64,000 bases of DNA from Kribbella caucasensis (GTDB lineage Bacteria; Actinomycetota; Actinomycetes; Propionibacteriales; Kribbellaceae): NCBI RefSeq assembly GCF_004361855.1, contig NZ_SNWQ01000001.1, positions 620,001-684,000 of the forward strand, in the 5' to 3' direction. The position numbers were made by a program, and so were the translations under genes. Within the stretch, counting starts at the first letter, position 1. The number at the start of each line of letters is the position of its first letter. Shown here one piece after another: positions 24,396-32,540 of this stretch. The notes under the pieces are model-generated. The model saw only the letters and a program-made list of their open reading frames with translations, was not told the origin of the DNA and did not search any database.

Positions 24396-26265
24396 CGTCC
24401 TGGTCCGGTTCCTCGGGCTGTCCCTGGCCGTCGCTCTCGGGGCGGTGATCGCGACCGCGGTGATCGCCACCTACAGCACGTCGGAGAAGCTGCAGGGCGA
24501 GATCGCCACGAATCTCTCCCAGCTCGAGGTCGACGGCGAGATCTACTCTCGGCTGACCAAGTACGCCGAAGACAACACCGGCTGGTCCGGGGTCGACCAG
24601 ATGGTCCGCGAACTGGCCGACCAGACCGGCCGGCGGATCGCGCTGACCAAGCCAGACGGCACGGTGATCGCGGACTCGGCGCGGATGCTCGGCGCCAGCC
24701 CCGAGCTCCCTTCGGTGCCAGCGGCAACCATCGACGCCGCCAGTCAAGGCAACGGGATGTTCAAGGCGGCGGCCGGTGGAGCGATGACCACCACGCGGCT
24801 GCGGACCGAGAAGGCGCTGGTCGGATCGGTGATGATCGGATCGGCCTCGGCCACGCCGTTCTGGGGACTCACCGACGAGGAGCGCCGGCAGCGCGAAGAC
24901 CTCGCGAAGCAAGCGGTCGCGTGCTATCGGGCGGCGGGCCGCCAGGTCACGGTGACCAGCACCACCGAAGGGCCTCGGCTGGTCTTCGAGGCGGTCACGA
25001 CGATGGACGGCGCCACGGTGACCGAGATCCAGAAGGCGAACGAGAAGGTCGACGACCCGTGCATGCCGCCCGGCCTCTATGCGCCGAGCGCCAAGGCCCG
25101 GACGGTGAACCAGGACGAGATCCGCCGCGCCACCGCATGCCTGCAGAAGGCCGGCGAACCGTACGAGCTCACGTCGATCCAGGCCGACGGATTGCAGTCC
25201 GTGACGCCGAAGAACCCCGAGGGCAAGGTCGTCTCACCCGCCTTCGTCGAGTGCACGTCCGCCGCCCGCACCGAGGCCCTCAAGCCGTACGTCGCTCCCG
25301 AGGCGCGCCTCTATCTCGGCTCCAGGTCGACCTTCAACGTGTTCTCCGCCGAGGGCATGCTCCGTACCGCGGCCACCGCGCTCGGCGTACTCCTGATCGC
25401 GGCGCTGGTGATGGTGTTCGCGGGTCGCCGCCTGGTTCGTCCGATCCTCGCGCTCACCGGCGCGGCGCAGCGGATGACGAACGGGGATCACGCGGCCCGG
25501 GTCCCGGTCGCCGGGCGGGACGAGGTGGCCCGGCTCGGGCACGCCTTCAACGCGATGGCCGAATCGATCCAGCGGCACGACTTCCAGCGCAAGGCGATGG
25601 TCAGCGACGTCGCCCACGAGTTGCGGACTCCACTCGCCAACATCAAGGGCTACCTGGTCGCGTCCGAGGACGGCGTGGTCCCGCTCGACCGGGAACTAGT
25701 CACCTCGCTGCTGGAGGAGACCGCGCTGCTCGAACACCTGGTCGCGGATCTCCAGGACCTCGCGCTCGCCGACGCCGGCATGCTCCGGCTGCACCCCGCG
25801 CTCCGCGACCTGAGCGAGCTCGCCACCCAAGTCGTCGCGGCGCACAGCCCCACCGCCGACGCGGCCGGGGTCACGCTGAGGGCCGAGGTCAACGGTCCCG
25901 CGCCGGCGATCGTCGACAACGCCCGAATCCGCCAGGCCCTCGGCAACCTGGTCTCGAACGCGATCCGCTTCACCCCGTCCGGCGGCCGGGTCGTCGTCGG
26001 CATCCGCCGCGTCGGCAACGGCTACAACCTCACTGTCACCGACAACGGCACCGGCATCGCCGCCGAACACCTCCCGCACCTCTTCGACCGCTTCTACCGC
26101 GTCGAACACTCCCGATCCCGAACCACCGGCGGCAGCGGCCTGGGCCTAGCCATCACCAAACACCTTGTCGAAGCCCACGACGGCACCATCACGGTCACCA
26201 GCCAGCCATCCCACGGCTCCACCTTCACCATCCACCTCCCCAGCCAGCCCTCAAGGCCGTCCTAG
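24385..26265 (+). CDS. Sensor histidine kinase with large Cys-containing extracellular domain
   Basis: 626-aa membrane kinase, partner of the response regulator. TM1 is about 8-30 and TM2 about 326-347, enclosing a sensor domain of nearly 300 residues, far larger than in most relatives. HAMP follows TM2 (RRLVRPILALTGAAQRM), then HisKA with H411 (SDVAHELRTPLANIKGY), the N box NLVSNAIRFTPSGG, G1 DNGTGI, an F box LFDRFYRVEHSRS and G2 GGSGLGLAITKHLVE. The sensor has four cysteines (C180, C226, C252, C290). The helices around C180 (AKQAVACYRAAG) and C252 (RRATACLQKAGEPY) resemble the C85 helix of the neighbouring lipoprotein. Its TAG stop is also the start of the -10 of the next gene. Confidence 0.92.
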   Translation: MRHSVLVRFLGLSLAVALGAVIATAVIATYSTSEKLQGEIATNLSQLEVDGEIYSRLTKYAEDNTGWSGVDQMVRELADQTGRRIALTKPDGTVIADSARMLGASPELPSVPAATIDAASQGNGMFKAAAGGAMTTTRLRTEKALVGSVMIGSASATPFWGLTDEERRQREDLAKQAVACYRAAGRQVTVTSTTEGPRLVFEAVTTMDGATVTEIQKANEKVDDPCMPPGLYAPSAKARTVNQDEIRRATACLQKAGEPYELTSIQADGLQSVTPKNPEGKVVSPAFVECTSAARTEALKPYVAPEARLYLGSRSTFNVFSAEGMLRTAATALGVLLIAALVMVFAGRRLVRPILALTGAAQRMTNGDHAARVPVAGRDEVARLGHAFNAMAESIQRHDFQRKAMVSDVAHELRTPLANIKGYLVASEDGVVPLDRELVTSLLEETALLEHLVADLQDLALADAGMLRLHPALRDLSELATQVVAAHSPTADAAGVTLRAEVNGPAPAIVDNARIRQALGNLVSNAIRFTPSGGRVVVGIRRVGNGYNLTVTDNGTGIAAEHLPHLFDRFYRVEHSRSRTTGGSGLGLAITKHLVEAHDGTITVTSQPSHGSTFTIHLPSQPSRPS

Positions 26266-26268
26266 ACT
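26263..26268 (+). promoter_or_regulatory. -10 element overlapping the kinase stop codon
   Basis: TAGACT; its TAG is the stop of the histidine kinase. Six nt separate it from GTG 26275, with no Shine-Dalgarno. Leaderless transcript predicted. Confidence 0.6.
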
Positions 26269-26274
26269 GCGGCT

Positions 26275-26694
26275 GTGGCGCGGAGCCGGAAAGCGCGGGT
26301 TGCCGACGTGCACGAGGTCGCGTCGGGGATGCCACATGTCACGGTCGTACAGGGTGGTGGGGAGAACCCGGTCTACCAGGTCGGCGGCAAGTCGTTCGTC
26401 TTCTTCCGGACGCCGCGAGCCGATGCCTTCGATCCGGAGACCGGCGAACGCTACGACGACGTGATCGTCTTCTGGGTACCCGCCGAAGAAGACAAGCTCG
26501 CCCTGGTCTCGGACGAGAGCAACCCGTTCTTCACCACTCCACACTTCGACGGCCACCTGTCGGTCCTGGTCCGCGCCAGCCGCCTCGGCGAACTCACCGT
26601 GCGGGAACTGACCGAGGTGATCCAGGACGCCTGGCTCTCCCGCGCTTCCAACCGCCGCGCCACCACCTGGCTCCAGGAACACCGCCTCTCCTGA
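26275..26694 (+). CDS. MmcQ/YjbR family protein
   Basis: 139-aa cytosolic protein of the MmcQ/YjbR (CyaY-like fold) family, whose biochemical role is not settled. Features: an N-terminal helix with VHEVASGMPHVTVV, the core GGKSFVFFRTPRAD, and a C-terminal segment TEVIQDAWLSRASNRRATTW typical of the family's final helices. Start GTG 26275 has TAGACT 6 nt upstream. It is monocistronic between the kinase and a Pro-rich membrane protein, with no sign of coupling to either. Confidence 0.8.
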   Translation: MARSRKARVADVHEVASGMPHVTVVQGGGENPVYQVGGKSFVFFRTPRADAFDPETGERYDDVIVFWVPAEEDKLALVSDESNPFFTTPHFDGHLSVLVRASRLGELTVRELTEVIQDAWLSRASNRRATTWLQEHRLS

Positions 26695-26746
26695 TCAGGA
26701 ATCCATCGCGGGGCAGAGTGAGCCTCGCGCTGCGACACTGAGAGCT

Positions 26747-27442
26747 GTGAGCTACCCACCGCCCGGCCCGCAGGATCCCCGGCCGCAGGATCAGAACTCC
26801 GGCTGGCAGTCTCAGCCGTACCAGCCCCAGGGCTATCAGCCGGGCAACTACCCTCCGGGTGGGCGGGCCGCGCCGCCCTATGGTCAGCCGCCCAGGAAGA
26901 ACAGAGCGGGCCTGATCATCATCCTGCTGCTCGTCGTCCTGCTCGCCGCGCTGGGAGTCGGAGGCGTGATCGCCTTCGGCCTCGTCGCAGGCGACGGCGA
27001 AGCATCCCCGGACCCCGGCCCGGCCACCTCGGGCGCGCCCCCGGCCAGTACTCCGACGCCGAAGAAGTCGATCCCGGCTCCGCAGCCGACGAGAACGGTC
27101 AAACCTCCGACGACCAAGCCGCCCGTCACCCAGCCGGCAAAGCCGGCGGCCAGCCCGGCCGAGCTCGCCAGGCGCTTCGTCGCCCAGCTCAACGCGAACA
27201 ATCCCGCTGCCGCGACCGCCCTCGGCTGTGCGGGCACGAAACAGTTCCTTCCGGCGATCATCGAGCAGTGGATCGCACCGCCCACCAAACTCGTCGTCGG
27301 TGACCCGATCGGTCAGCAGTCGGCCTTCCTCGTCCCCCTCTCGGGTACTACCAAGGGCGCAGCCGTCAGCGGCATGGTCGTCGTCCGGAAGATCGGCAAC
27401 GACCCACTCTGCGTGCAGGTCTTCCAGGTCACGCCACGCTGA
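26747..27442 (+). CDS. Pro-rich single-pass membrane protein, function unknown
   Basis: 231 aa. A Pro/Gln/Tyr-rich cytoplasmic N-terminus (YQPQGYQPGNYPPGG) is followed by one TM (about 54-78, GLIIILLLVVLLAALGVGGV). An extracellular Pro/Thr linker (KPPTTKPPVTQPAKP) leads to a small C-terminal domain (about 140-231) beginning PAELARRFVAQLNANNPAAA, which resembles NTF2-like/DUF4878-type domains found outside TM anchors in actinobacteria. GTG 26747 is the start; a GACACT -10 lies 7 nt before it. Such proteins often accompany wall maintenance, but no function can be assigned. Confidence 0.75.
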   Translation: MSYPPPGPQDPRPQDQNSGWQSQPYQPQGYQPGNYPPGGRAAPPYGQPPRKNRAGLIIILLLVVLLAALGVGGVIAFGLVAGDGEASPDPGPATSGAPPASTPTPKKSIPAPQPTRTVKPPTTKPPVTQPAKPAASPAELARRFVAQLNANNPAAATALGCAGTKQFLPAIIEQWIAPPTKLVVGDPIGQQSAFLVPLSGTTKGAAVSGMVVVRKIGNDPLCVQVFQVTPR

Positions 27443-27509
27443 TCAGGTCTCGCTCCCGCTCGATGCCAAGGGCAAGGAAGAGCGTGGCACCGCGGCCCGC
27501 GCTCCTTGT

Positions 27510-27795
27510 TCAACCGTTGGCGAGGCGGCCGAGGATGCTGATCAGCGATCGCCGCTCGGCAGCGGTCAGCTCACTGAGCAGATCGTCTTCCATCGCGCGG
27601 ATGCCGGCCTGGGCGGCGGCGTGCCGGGCCCGGCCCGTGGGCGTCAACTGGACCCGACGGTTCCGGCGATCCGCCGGGTCCGGCTCCCGGACGATCAGCC
27701 CGTCCCGCTCGAGCTCGTCGAGCAGCGCGATCAGGCGTGACTTGTCGTACCCGATCGCGGTGGCGAGAGCCAGCTGGTTGACCGCCGGCAGGCCC
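27510..27795 (-). pseudogene. MarR family regulator lacking its N-terminus
   Basis: The frame encodes a typical MarR winged helix from the second helix onward: LPAVNQLALATAIGYDKSRL, then ALLDELERDGLIVREPDPAD with the wing RRNRRVQLTPTGRA, and the dimer helices to ILGRLANG. What should be helices 1-2 (40-50 residues) is missing. Upstream the frame runs on to 27908, but that part is simply antisense of an SRPBCC gene fragment, and no credible start or RBS exists. The junction near 27790-27800 is where a neighbouring gene on the other strand also loses its 5' end. I read this as a remnant left by a deletion; a chimeric product is possible but unlikely. Confidence 0.65.
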
Positions 27796-27796
27796 T

Positions 27797-28091
27797 GCCC
27801 CGCTGGGCTCCGGGGGTCGCCCGGGCCGTCCGCGTGGACGGCGACGACTGGATCCTCGAGAACGATCAGGGGGAAACCCGCGTCACCGTGCGCACCTCGC
27901 CAGACCACGGCACCGTCGACCTGCTGACCGCCGAGAACCAGGGAGCGTTCACCCGGGTCCTGCCGAACGGCGCAGGCAGCGAGTACCAGTTCACCTTGCT
28001 GTTCCCCGCAGACGTGCCCGACGACGCGGTCGCGCAGCAGATGACCATCGTCGAAGCGGAACTGGAGGCCGTCCGCGCACTCTGCGAGTGA
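27797..28091 (+). pseudogene. SRPBCC/polyketide-cyclase-like protein lacking its N-terminus
   Basis: The frame reads WAPGVARAVRVDGDDWILEN, then GETRVTVRTSPDHGTVDLLT, then a C-terminal helix EAELEAVRALCE, the last two thirds of a START-like SRPBCC domain. The first about 50 residues (helix 1 and early strands) are absent, and in-frame sequence further upstream belongs to the antisense MarR remnant. A GTG at 27834 would give 85 aa, too short for the fold. The two truncated genes meet head to head, consistent with one deletion that removed both 5' ends and the promoter region between them. Confidence 0.65.
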
Positions 28092-28095
28092 GGTT

Positions 28096-29040
28096 TCAGG
28101 GGGCGAGAGCCCGGGCTGTTTCCAAGAGGTCAGTGCCAGTCGGAAGGGTGGCTATGATCGGGGTGTCCAGCCCGTTCTCCACGTACTGGTTGATCTGGGC
28201 GCGACAGTCGGCGGCCGTTCCGTGGACGATCAGGTCGTCGATCACCTCGACCGGCACCGCAGCCATTGCCGCGTTGCGGTCGCCTGCCGCCCAGGCATCG
28301 CGCATCGCCTTCATTGCCTCACCGCGGCCCAGCCAGTCGTGGAAGGCGGCGTAGCCGGGGACGGTCAGGTACGTGGCGATCAGGAAGCGGCCGATGTTGC
28401 GGGCCATCTCGGTGTCCTCGGTGACGCAGACGAAGATCCGGGCGGCCAGTTCCTTCTCGTCGCCGAGTTCAGCGCGGACCTGGCGGACGTCTTCGGCGGA
28501 CAGCCAGTTCGTGATCGCGCCGTCGGCCTCGCGGGCGGCGAGACGGAGCATCTGTGGGCGGAGCGCGGCGAGCATGATCGACGGCGCGATCTCTGGCGCC
28601 TTCTCCAGCCGGAACCGCCGAATGGTGAAGCTGTCGAACTCGCCGTCCACCTTCTCCCCCGCGAACGCCTGCCGGAGGAACCGCAGTACGTCGCGGGTCC
28701 GGGCCAGCGGCGGGTCGTACGCGATCCCGTTCCACCCGGTCACGATGGTCTCCGACGACGCCCCGATCCCGAGCACGAACCGGCCGGGCGCGAGGTCGGC
28801 CAACGTCGCCGCACTCATCGCGAGCGCGGCCGGCCCACGCGTGTGCACCGGTACGACGGCCGTCCCCAACCGGAGCCGGTCGTCCCACTCGGAGGCCAGC
28901 ACCAACGGCGTGAACGCGTCCGCGCCCGCCACCTCGGCCGACCAAAGATCGGTGTACCCCAGCGACGCGAGCTCCGCGACCAGGTGCCGGTGGTCCCGCA
29001 GCGGAACCCCGGTCAGCGGAACAGTCAGGCCCCAGCGCAT
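28096..29040 (-). CDS. LLM class F420-dependent oxidoreductase
   Basis: 314-aa luciferase-like TIM-barrel enzyme. It opens MRWGLTVPLTGVPLRDHRHL, with the barrel strand ELASLGYTDLWSAEVAGAD and the cofactor region LAPGRFVLGIGASSETIVTG WN. In actinobacteria this group uses reduced F420 or FMN for redox steps on lipids or xenobiotics. Start ATG 29040 overlaps the upstream SDR stop by one base, so it is the last gene of the six-gene catabolic operon. The second half (VEVIDDLIVHGTAADCRAQI) is typical. Cofactor preference is inferred from the family. Confidence 0.88.
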   Translation of the reverse strand: MRWGLTVPLTGVPLRDHRHLVAELASLGYTDLWSAEVAGADAFTPLVLASEWDDRLRLGTAVVPVHTRGPAALAMSAATLADLAPGRFVLGIGASSETIVTGWNGIAYDPPLARTRDVLRFLRQAFAGEKVDGEFDSFTIRRFRLEKAPEIAPSIMLAALRPQMLRLAAREADGAITNWLSAEDVRQVRAELGDEKELAARIFVCVTEDTEMARNIGRFLIATYLTVPGYAAFHDWLGRGEAMKAMRDAWAAGDRNAAMAAVPVEVIDDLIVHGTAADCRAQINQYVENGLDTPIIATLPTGTDLLETARALAP

Positions 29041-29795
29041 CAGATCATCCTCCTCAGCAACGGCAACGGCGCCAGCCGCATCACCCGCGCGAGCGGCGCC
29101 CACGGCCAACCGGGAACATACGCCTTCGCCTTCTCGGCCTCGATCGCCGCCACCATCGCGCGTACGCCGACCTCGGTGTCGACCACGAACGGCGTGTTCG
29201 CGACGTGCTCGTTCAGCTCGGATCGGATGTACCCGGGGAAGATCGCGCTGACCTTGATCGGCTTGCCGAGCAGTTCGAGCTGTAGCCCTTCCGCCAGCGT
29301 GCCGACAGCAGCCTTCGTGGCGGCGTACGTCGTGACCGCTTTCGGCAGTCCACGGACCGCGGCGACCGAGGAGATGAAGACCAGATGCCCGGCGTTGCGG
29401 GCCCGGAACAGCTCCATCGCGGCCTCGGCCTGGGCCAGGGCGGCGATGAAGTTCGTCTCCGCGGTCTCCAGGTTCGCGTCGAACCGGCCGGTGCCGAGCG
29501 GGGTCCCCTTGCCGATGCCCGCGTTCACGATGATCCGGTGGAGACCGCCCTCGAGCTCGGCATCGGCGGCCCGGAACACCTCGAACACCTGCTCGTGGTC
29601 GGTCACGTCGAGCCGGTACGTGACGACCGTCGTACCGGACAGCCCCTCCTGCCCGGTCAGCTCCGTCTGCAGAGCCTTCAGCCGGTCCTCGCGCCGGGCG
29701 GTCAGCACGAGATTGTGGCCCTTGGCAGCGAACTGCCGGGCCATCTCCGCGCCGAGGCCGGAACTCGCCCCGGTGATCAGGATGTTGCGTCGCAT
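29040..29795 (-). CDS. Short-chain dehydrogenase/reductase
   Basis: 251-aa classical SDR, NAD(P)-binding. TGASSGLGAEMARQFAAKG at 8-26 gives TGxxxGxG; D-V-T in LDVTDHEQVF; NAG in IIVNAGIGKG; catalytic Ser in FISSVAAVRG and YxxxK in TYAATKAAVGTL. The C-terminal PLPLLRRM is hydrophobic and may touch the membrane. The start ATG 29795 follows the histidine phosphatase gene by 8 bp, and the stop overlaps the LLM oxidoreductase. It probably oxidises or reduces a hydroxyl/keto group of the compound handled by the operon. Confidence 0.9.
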   Translation of the reverse strand: MRRNILITGASSGLGAEMARQFAAKGHNLVLTARREDRLKALQTELTGQEGLSGTTVVTYRLDVTDHEQVFEVFRAADAELEGGLHRIIVNAGIGKGTPLGTGRFDANLETAETNFIAALAQAEAAMELFRARNAGHLVFISSVAAVRGLPKAVTTYAATKAAVGTLAEGLQLELLGKPIKVSAIFPGYIRSELNEHVANTPFVVDTEVGVRAMVAAIEAEKAKAYVPGWPWAPLARVMRLAPLPLLRRMI

Positions 29796-29803
29796 CGGTC
29801 GCC

Positions 29804-30484
29804 CTATCGGTAGGTGAGCAGGTCGGTGCCGTCGAGATGCCCGTGGTCGTTGTAGCCGACCGCCGTCAGCCCGCTCCGGCCCACGGTGAACTTGGTGATC
29901 GCCGTGTTGATCGTGACGGGGTTGAGCGTGAGCCACAGCTCGTCGCCGCCGGACCACGATCGGCTGACCGCGGCCGCGATCGGACCACCCGAGGTGAACA
30001 CCACGGCGGTCTCCCCTTTGCCCAGCCGATCCGCAGTACGCCGAACCGCGGCCTCCGCGCGACCACAGAAGTCGGCGAAGGTCTCGGTGTATCCGTCGCC
30101 ACCCTGAGTCCATCGCTCCGTCGCCTCCGCGAACATCGCCTGGAAAGCGCGCCCCGGATGCCCCGTCCGGCCCAGATCCGCGAGCAACACCGCCCGATTC
30201 TGGTACGCCGGGTTGAGGGCCACGATGACCTCGTCGTGATCGAACTCGTTGAACCCTTCGTCGATGATCACGTCGTGGGTCAGCCCGGCGGCCTTCAGCG
30301 CGATCGCAGCGGTTTGCGCATGCCGCCGCATCGCCCCGGCGACCACCACGGTCGGCCTGATCCCGCGGGCGACCAGGGCTTCGCCGAGCCGGACCGACTG
30401 CCGCTCGCCGAGGTCCGAGAGCTGGTCGTAGTCGCGCTTGCCGAACGACGCCTGCGCGTGCCGGACCAGGTAGATCGTGCCCAT
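29804..30484 (-). CDS. Histidine phosphatase family protein
   Basis: 226-aa cytosolic phosphatase of the phosphoglycerate-mutase-like superfamily. The RHG motif is a variant, LVRHAQASF (residues 6-14), with R8 and the phosphoryl-acceptor H9. The second arginine is in GAMRRHAQTA. The conserved Glu is in NEFDHDEVI and the second catalytic His is replaced or shifted: the usual GH motif reads FTSGGPIAAAV. Loss of that histidine may alter activity. It sits between an APH-like kinase gene and an SDR gene in the operon, a striking kinase/phosphatase pair. Start ATG 30484. Confidence 0.85.
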   Translation of the reverse strand: MGTIYLVRHAQASFGKRDYDQLSDLGERQSVRLGEALVARGIRPTVVVAGAMRRHAQTAAIALKAAGLTHDVIIDEGFNEFDHDEVIVALNPAYQNRAVLLADLGRTGHPGRAFQAMFAEATERWTQGGDGYTETFADFCGRAEAAVRRTADRLGKGETAVVFTSGGPIAAAVSRSWSGGDELWLTLNPVTINTAITKFTVGRSGLTAVGYNDHGHLDGTDLLTYR

Positions 30485-30517
30485 CCGAAATCCCTTCGCC
30501 CGAATCCTTGGCCCGTC

Positions 30518-31606
30518 TCAGCGGCCGATGATCCGGCGGCAGCGCCGCTCGAGCAGGTTGACCGGCAGCCAGAGGTTCTTGAACCGCGGGTTCCTGGTCT
30601 GCTTGTGGTGGTAGCGGTAGTAGATCTGTTGCGCGATCACCGCGAGCCGGAACAGCCCGAACACCTCGTAGAACGCCCAGTTCGCCGGCTCGAGCCCAGA
30701 CTTCTCCGTGTAGTACCGGACCAGTTCGTCGCGGCTGACCATGCCAGGAACGTCGGACGGCTGCAGCCGGAACTGCCGGAACGCCCAGTCGTCGTCCGCC
30801 TGGACCCAGTACGCGAGAGCGCCGCCGAGATCCATCAACGGGTCGCCGATGGTCGCCAGCTCCCAGTCGAGGACGCCGACCACCTTCAGCGGGTCATCCG
30901 GCGCGAGCACGACGTTGTCCAGCCGGAAGTCGTTGTGGATCACGCAACTGCCGACATCGTCCGGGCGGTTCGCCGCCAGCCAGGCCATCACCTTCTCGTA
31001 GCTGGGCACGTTCCACGTCTTGACCTTGCGGTACCGCTCGGACCAACCGGTCACCTGCCGCTCGACGTACCCCGGACCGCGGCCGAGATCCGCGAGGCCG
31101 GCCGCCTCCGGATCGACCTGATGCAGCGCGATCAACGTGTCGATCAGGGTGAAGCACAGCTGCCGGGTCTGCTCCGGCGTGAGGTCGACGCCGAGCTCGG
31201 AGGTGCGCGGGATCGTCCCCGGGATCCGGTCCATCACGTAGAAGTCGGAGCCGAGCACACCCGCATCGGTGCAGTGGGCAACCATCGTCGGCACGTACGG
31301 GAAGACAGGGGCGAGCGCGGCCTGGATCCGGTACTCGCGGCCCATGTCGTGCGCGCTCTTCGCCTTCGTCCCGACCGGCGGGCGGCGCAGAATCAGATCG
31401 CGATCGGTGTACCGCAGCAGATAGGTCAGATTCGAAGCCCCACCGGAGAACTGCCTGACCTCAGGCATTCCCTCCGGCAACGCGGTGTGCTCCCGCAGCC
31501 AGGAATCAACCGCCGGCACGTCGAAGGCATCCTCTTCCCGGACCGCCCGCGCGCCTTCAACCACTGCCGTCGGCGCGTCACCATCGCTCGCTGCCAATGC
31601 ACTCAC
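30518..31606 (-). CDS. Phosphotransferase family protein (APH-like, ACAD-associated)
   Basis: 362-aa kinase-like protein. It has a nucleotide-loop region FSGGASNLTYLLRY (about 53-66), the Brenner motif VIHNDFRLDNVVL with catalytic Asp and Asn, and the metal-binding GVLDWELATIGDPLMDLG. This group is commonly encoded beside, or fused to, acyl-CoA dehydrogenases, as in animal ACAD10/ACAD11, where the kinase acts on hydroxylated acyl groups. Here the dehydrogenase is two genes upstream. GTG 31606 overlaps the preceding SDR stop (GTGA), showing translational coupling. Function in hydroxy-acyl phosphorylation is inference. Confidence 0.88.
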   Translation of the reverse strand: MSALAASDGDAPTAVVEGARAVREEDAFDVPAVDSWLREHTALPEGMPEVRQFSGGASNLTYLLRYTDRDLILRRPPVGTKAKSAHDMGREYRIQAALAPVFPYVPTMVAHCTDAGVLGSDFYVMDRIPGTIPRTSELGVDLTPEQTRQLCFTLIDTLIALHQVDPEAAGLADLGRGPGYVERQVTGWSERYRKVKTWNVPSYEKVMAWLAANRPDDVGSCVIHNDFRLDNVVLAPDDPLKVVGVLDWELATIGDPLMDLGGALAYWVQADDDWAFRQFRLQPSDVPGMVSRDELVRYYTEKSGLEPANWAFYEVFGLFRLAVIAQQIYYRYHHKQTRNPRFKNLWLPVNLLERRCRRIIGR

Positions 31607-32517
31607 TGCTCTCCGGCCGACGGCACCTGAGCCACCTCGCCCGTGCCCTGGTCGGTATCGCCGCCCTGCCGCTCCCGGCCCGACTGCACGTGCTGCTCCT
31701 GGGCCGGCTGGGCCTGTTGTTCTCGGGCCGATTGCACCTGCGCATCCGCCTTGTCGCGCGCCCGCTCGGCGATCTTGCGCATCTGCCGGTCGTACAGCGG
31801 CCGGGCGAACCGCTTCGTCCGCCAGGCCAGCAGCGCCGGCCGATCCGGGATGATCAGGAACTGCTTCTTCTTCACCCCCGCGATCACCCCCGCCGCGATC
31901 TCGTCGGCCGTCCGCGGTGACTTCTCGATCAACTGGCGAGCGGTCGCGCCCATCGCGGCGTCATCGCCCTGGATCGAGTCCCCCAGGTTGGTCCGGAAGA
32001 ACGACGGGCAGACCACCGACACACTCACGCCGTACGGGCTCAGCTCGTGCGACAGGGTCTCGGAGAGCGCGACGACGCCGGCCTTGACGGTGTTGTACGA
32101 ACTCATCATCGGCGGATGCACGAGCCCGGCCGCCGACGCCGTGTTCACGATCTGTCCGGACCGCTGCCGCTTGAACACTGGGGTGAACGCACGGCACCCG
32201 CGCACCACACCCATCAGGTTGATGTCGACCACGCGATCCCACTCGTCCAGCGACTCGACGTCGATCCGCCCACCGGTGGCGATACCCGCGTTGTTCACCA
32301 GGATGTCGAGGCCGCCCCAGGTCTCCTCACACCACGCGACCGCCGCCGCCCAGTCGTCCGCGCTCCGCACGTTCAGCCGCAAGTACTGCCCTCCGTCGGG
32401 TGCGGACGCGTCGGCATGCACGTCGGTGCTGAGCACTTGGTGGCCTTCAGCAACGAACTGACGGACCAGGGCCAACCCGAGTCCGCTGGCCCCGCCGGTG
32501 ACGAGAACCCTGCTCAC
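31603..32517 (-). CDS. Short-chain dehydrogenase/reductase with Gln-rich tail
   Basis: 304-aa classical SDR. TGGASGLGLALVRQF at 8-22, then NNAGIATGG, catalytic Ser in NTASAAGLVHPP and YxxxK in SSYNTVKAGVVAL; the C-terminal ERARDKADAQVQSAREQQAQ begins a 50-residue hydrophilic, low-complexity Gln/Glu/Gly tail that the family normally lacks. GTG 32517 is chosen for its GGAGGAGG RBS; the frame upstream is antisense to the dehydrogenase. It is second gene after the acyl-CoA dehydrogenase and overlaps the kinase gene. It probably handles a beta-hydroxy or related alcohol. Confidence 0.87.
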   Translation of the reverse strand: MSRVLVTGGASGLGLALVRQFVAEGHQVLSTDVHADASAPDGGQYLRLNVRSADDWAAAVAWCEETWGGLDILVNNAGIATGGRIDVESLDEWDRVVDINLMGVVRGCRAFTPVFKRQRSGQIVNTASAAGLVHPPMMSSYNTVKAGVVALSETLSHELSPYGVSVSVVCPSFFRTNLGDSIQGDDAAMGATARQLIEKSPRTADEIAAGVIAGVKKKQFLIIPDRPALLAWRTKRFARPLYDRQMRKIAERARDKADAQVQSAREQQAQPAQEQHVQSGRERQGGDTDQGTGEVAQVPSAGEQ

Positions 32518-32540
32518 TGCGCCTCCTCCCGCCCACTCCG

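Noticed and set aside
24921-26741. 606-codon frame overlapping the kinase
   Set aside because: Arg/Pro-rich shift-frame shadow of the HK; ends across the next two genes.
27797-27908. Extension of the MarR frame to an ATG at 27908
   Set aside because: This part is antisense of the SRPBCC remnant; no RBS, no HTH start. Treated as a deletion junction.
29837-31630. 597-codon open frame antisense to the phosphatase and kinase genes
   Set aside because: Low-complexity Arg/Val/Asp composition; spans two confident genes on the other strand.
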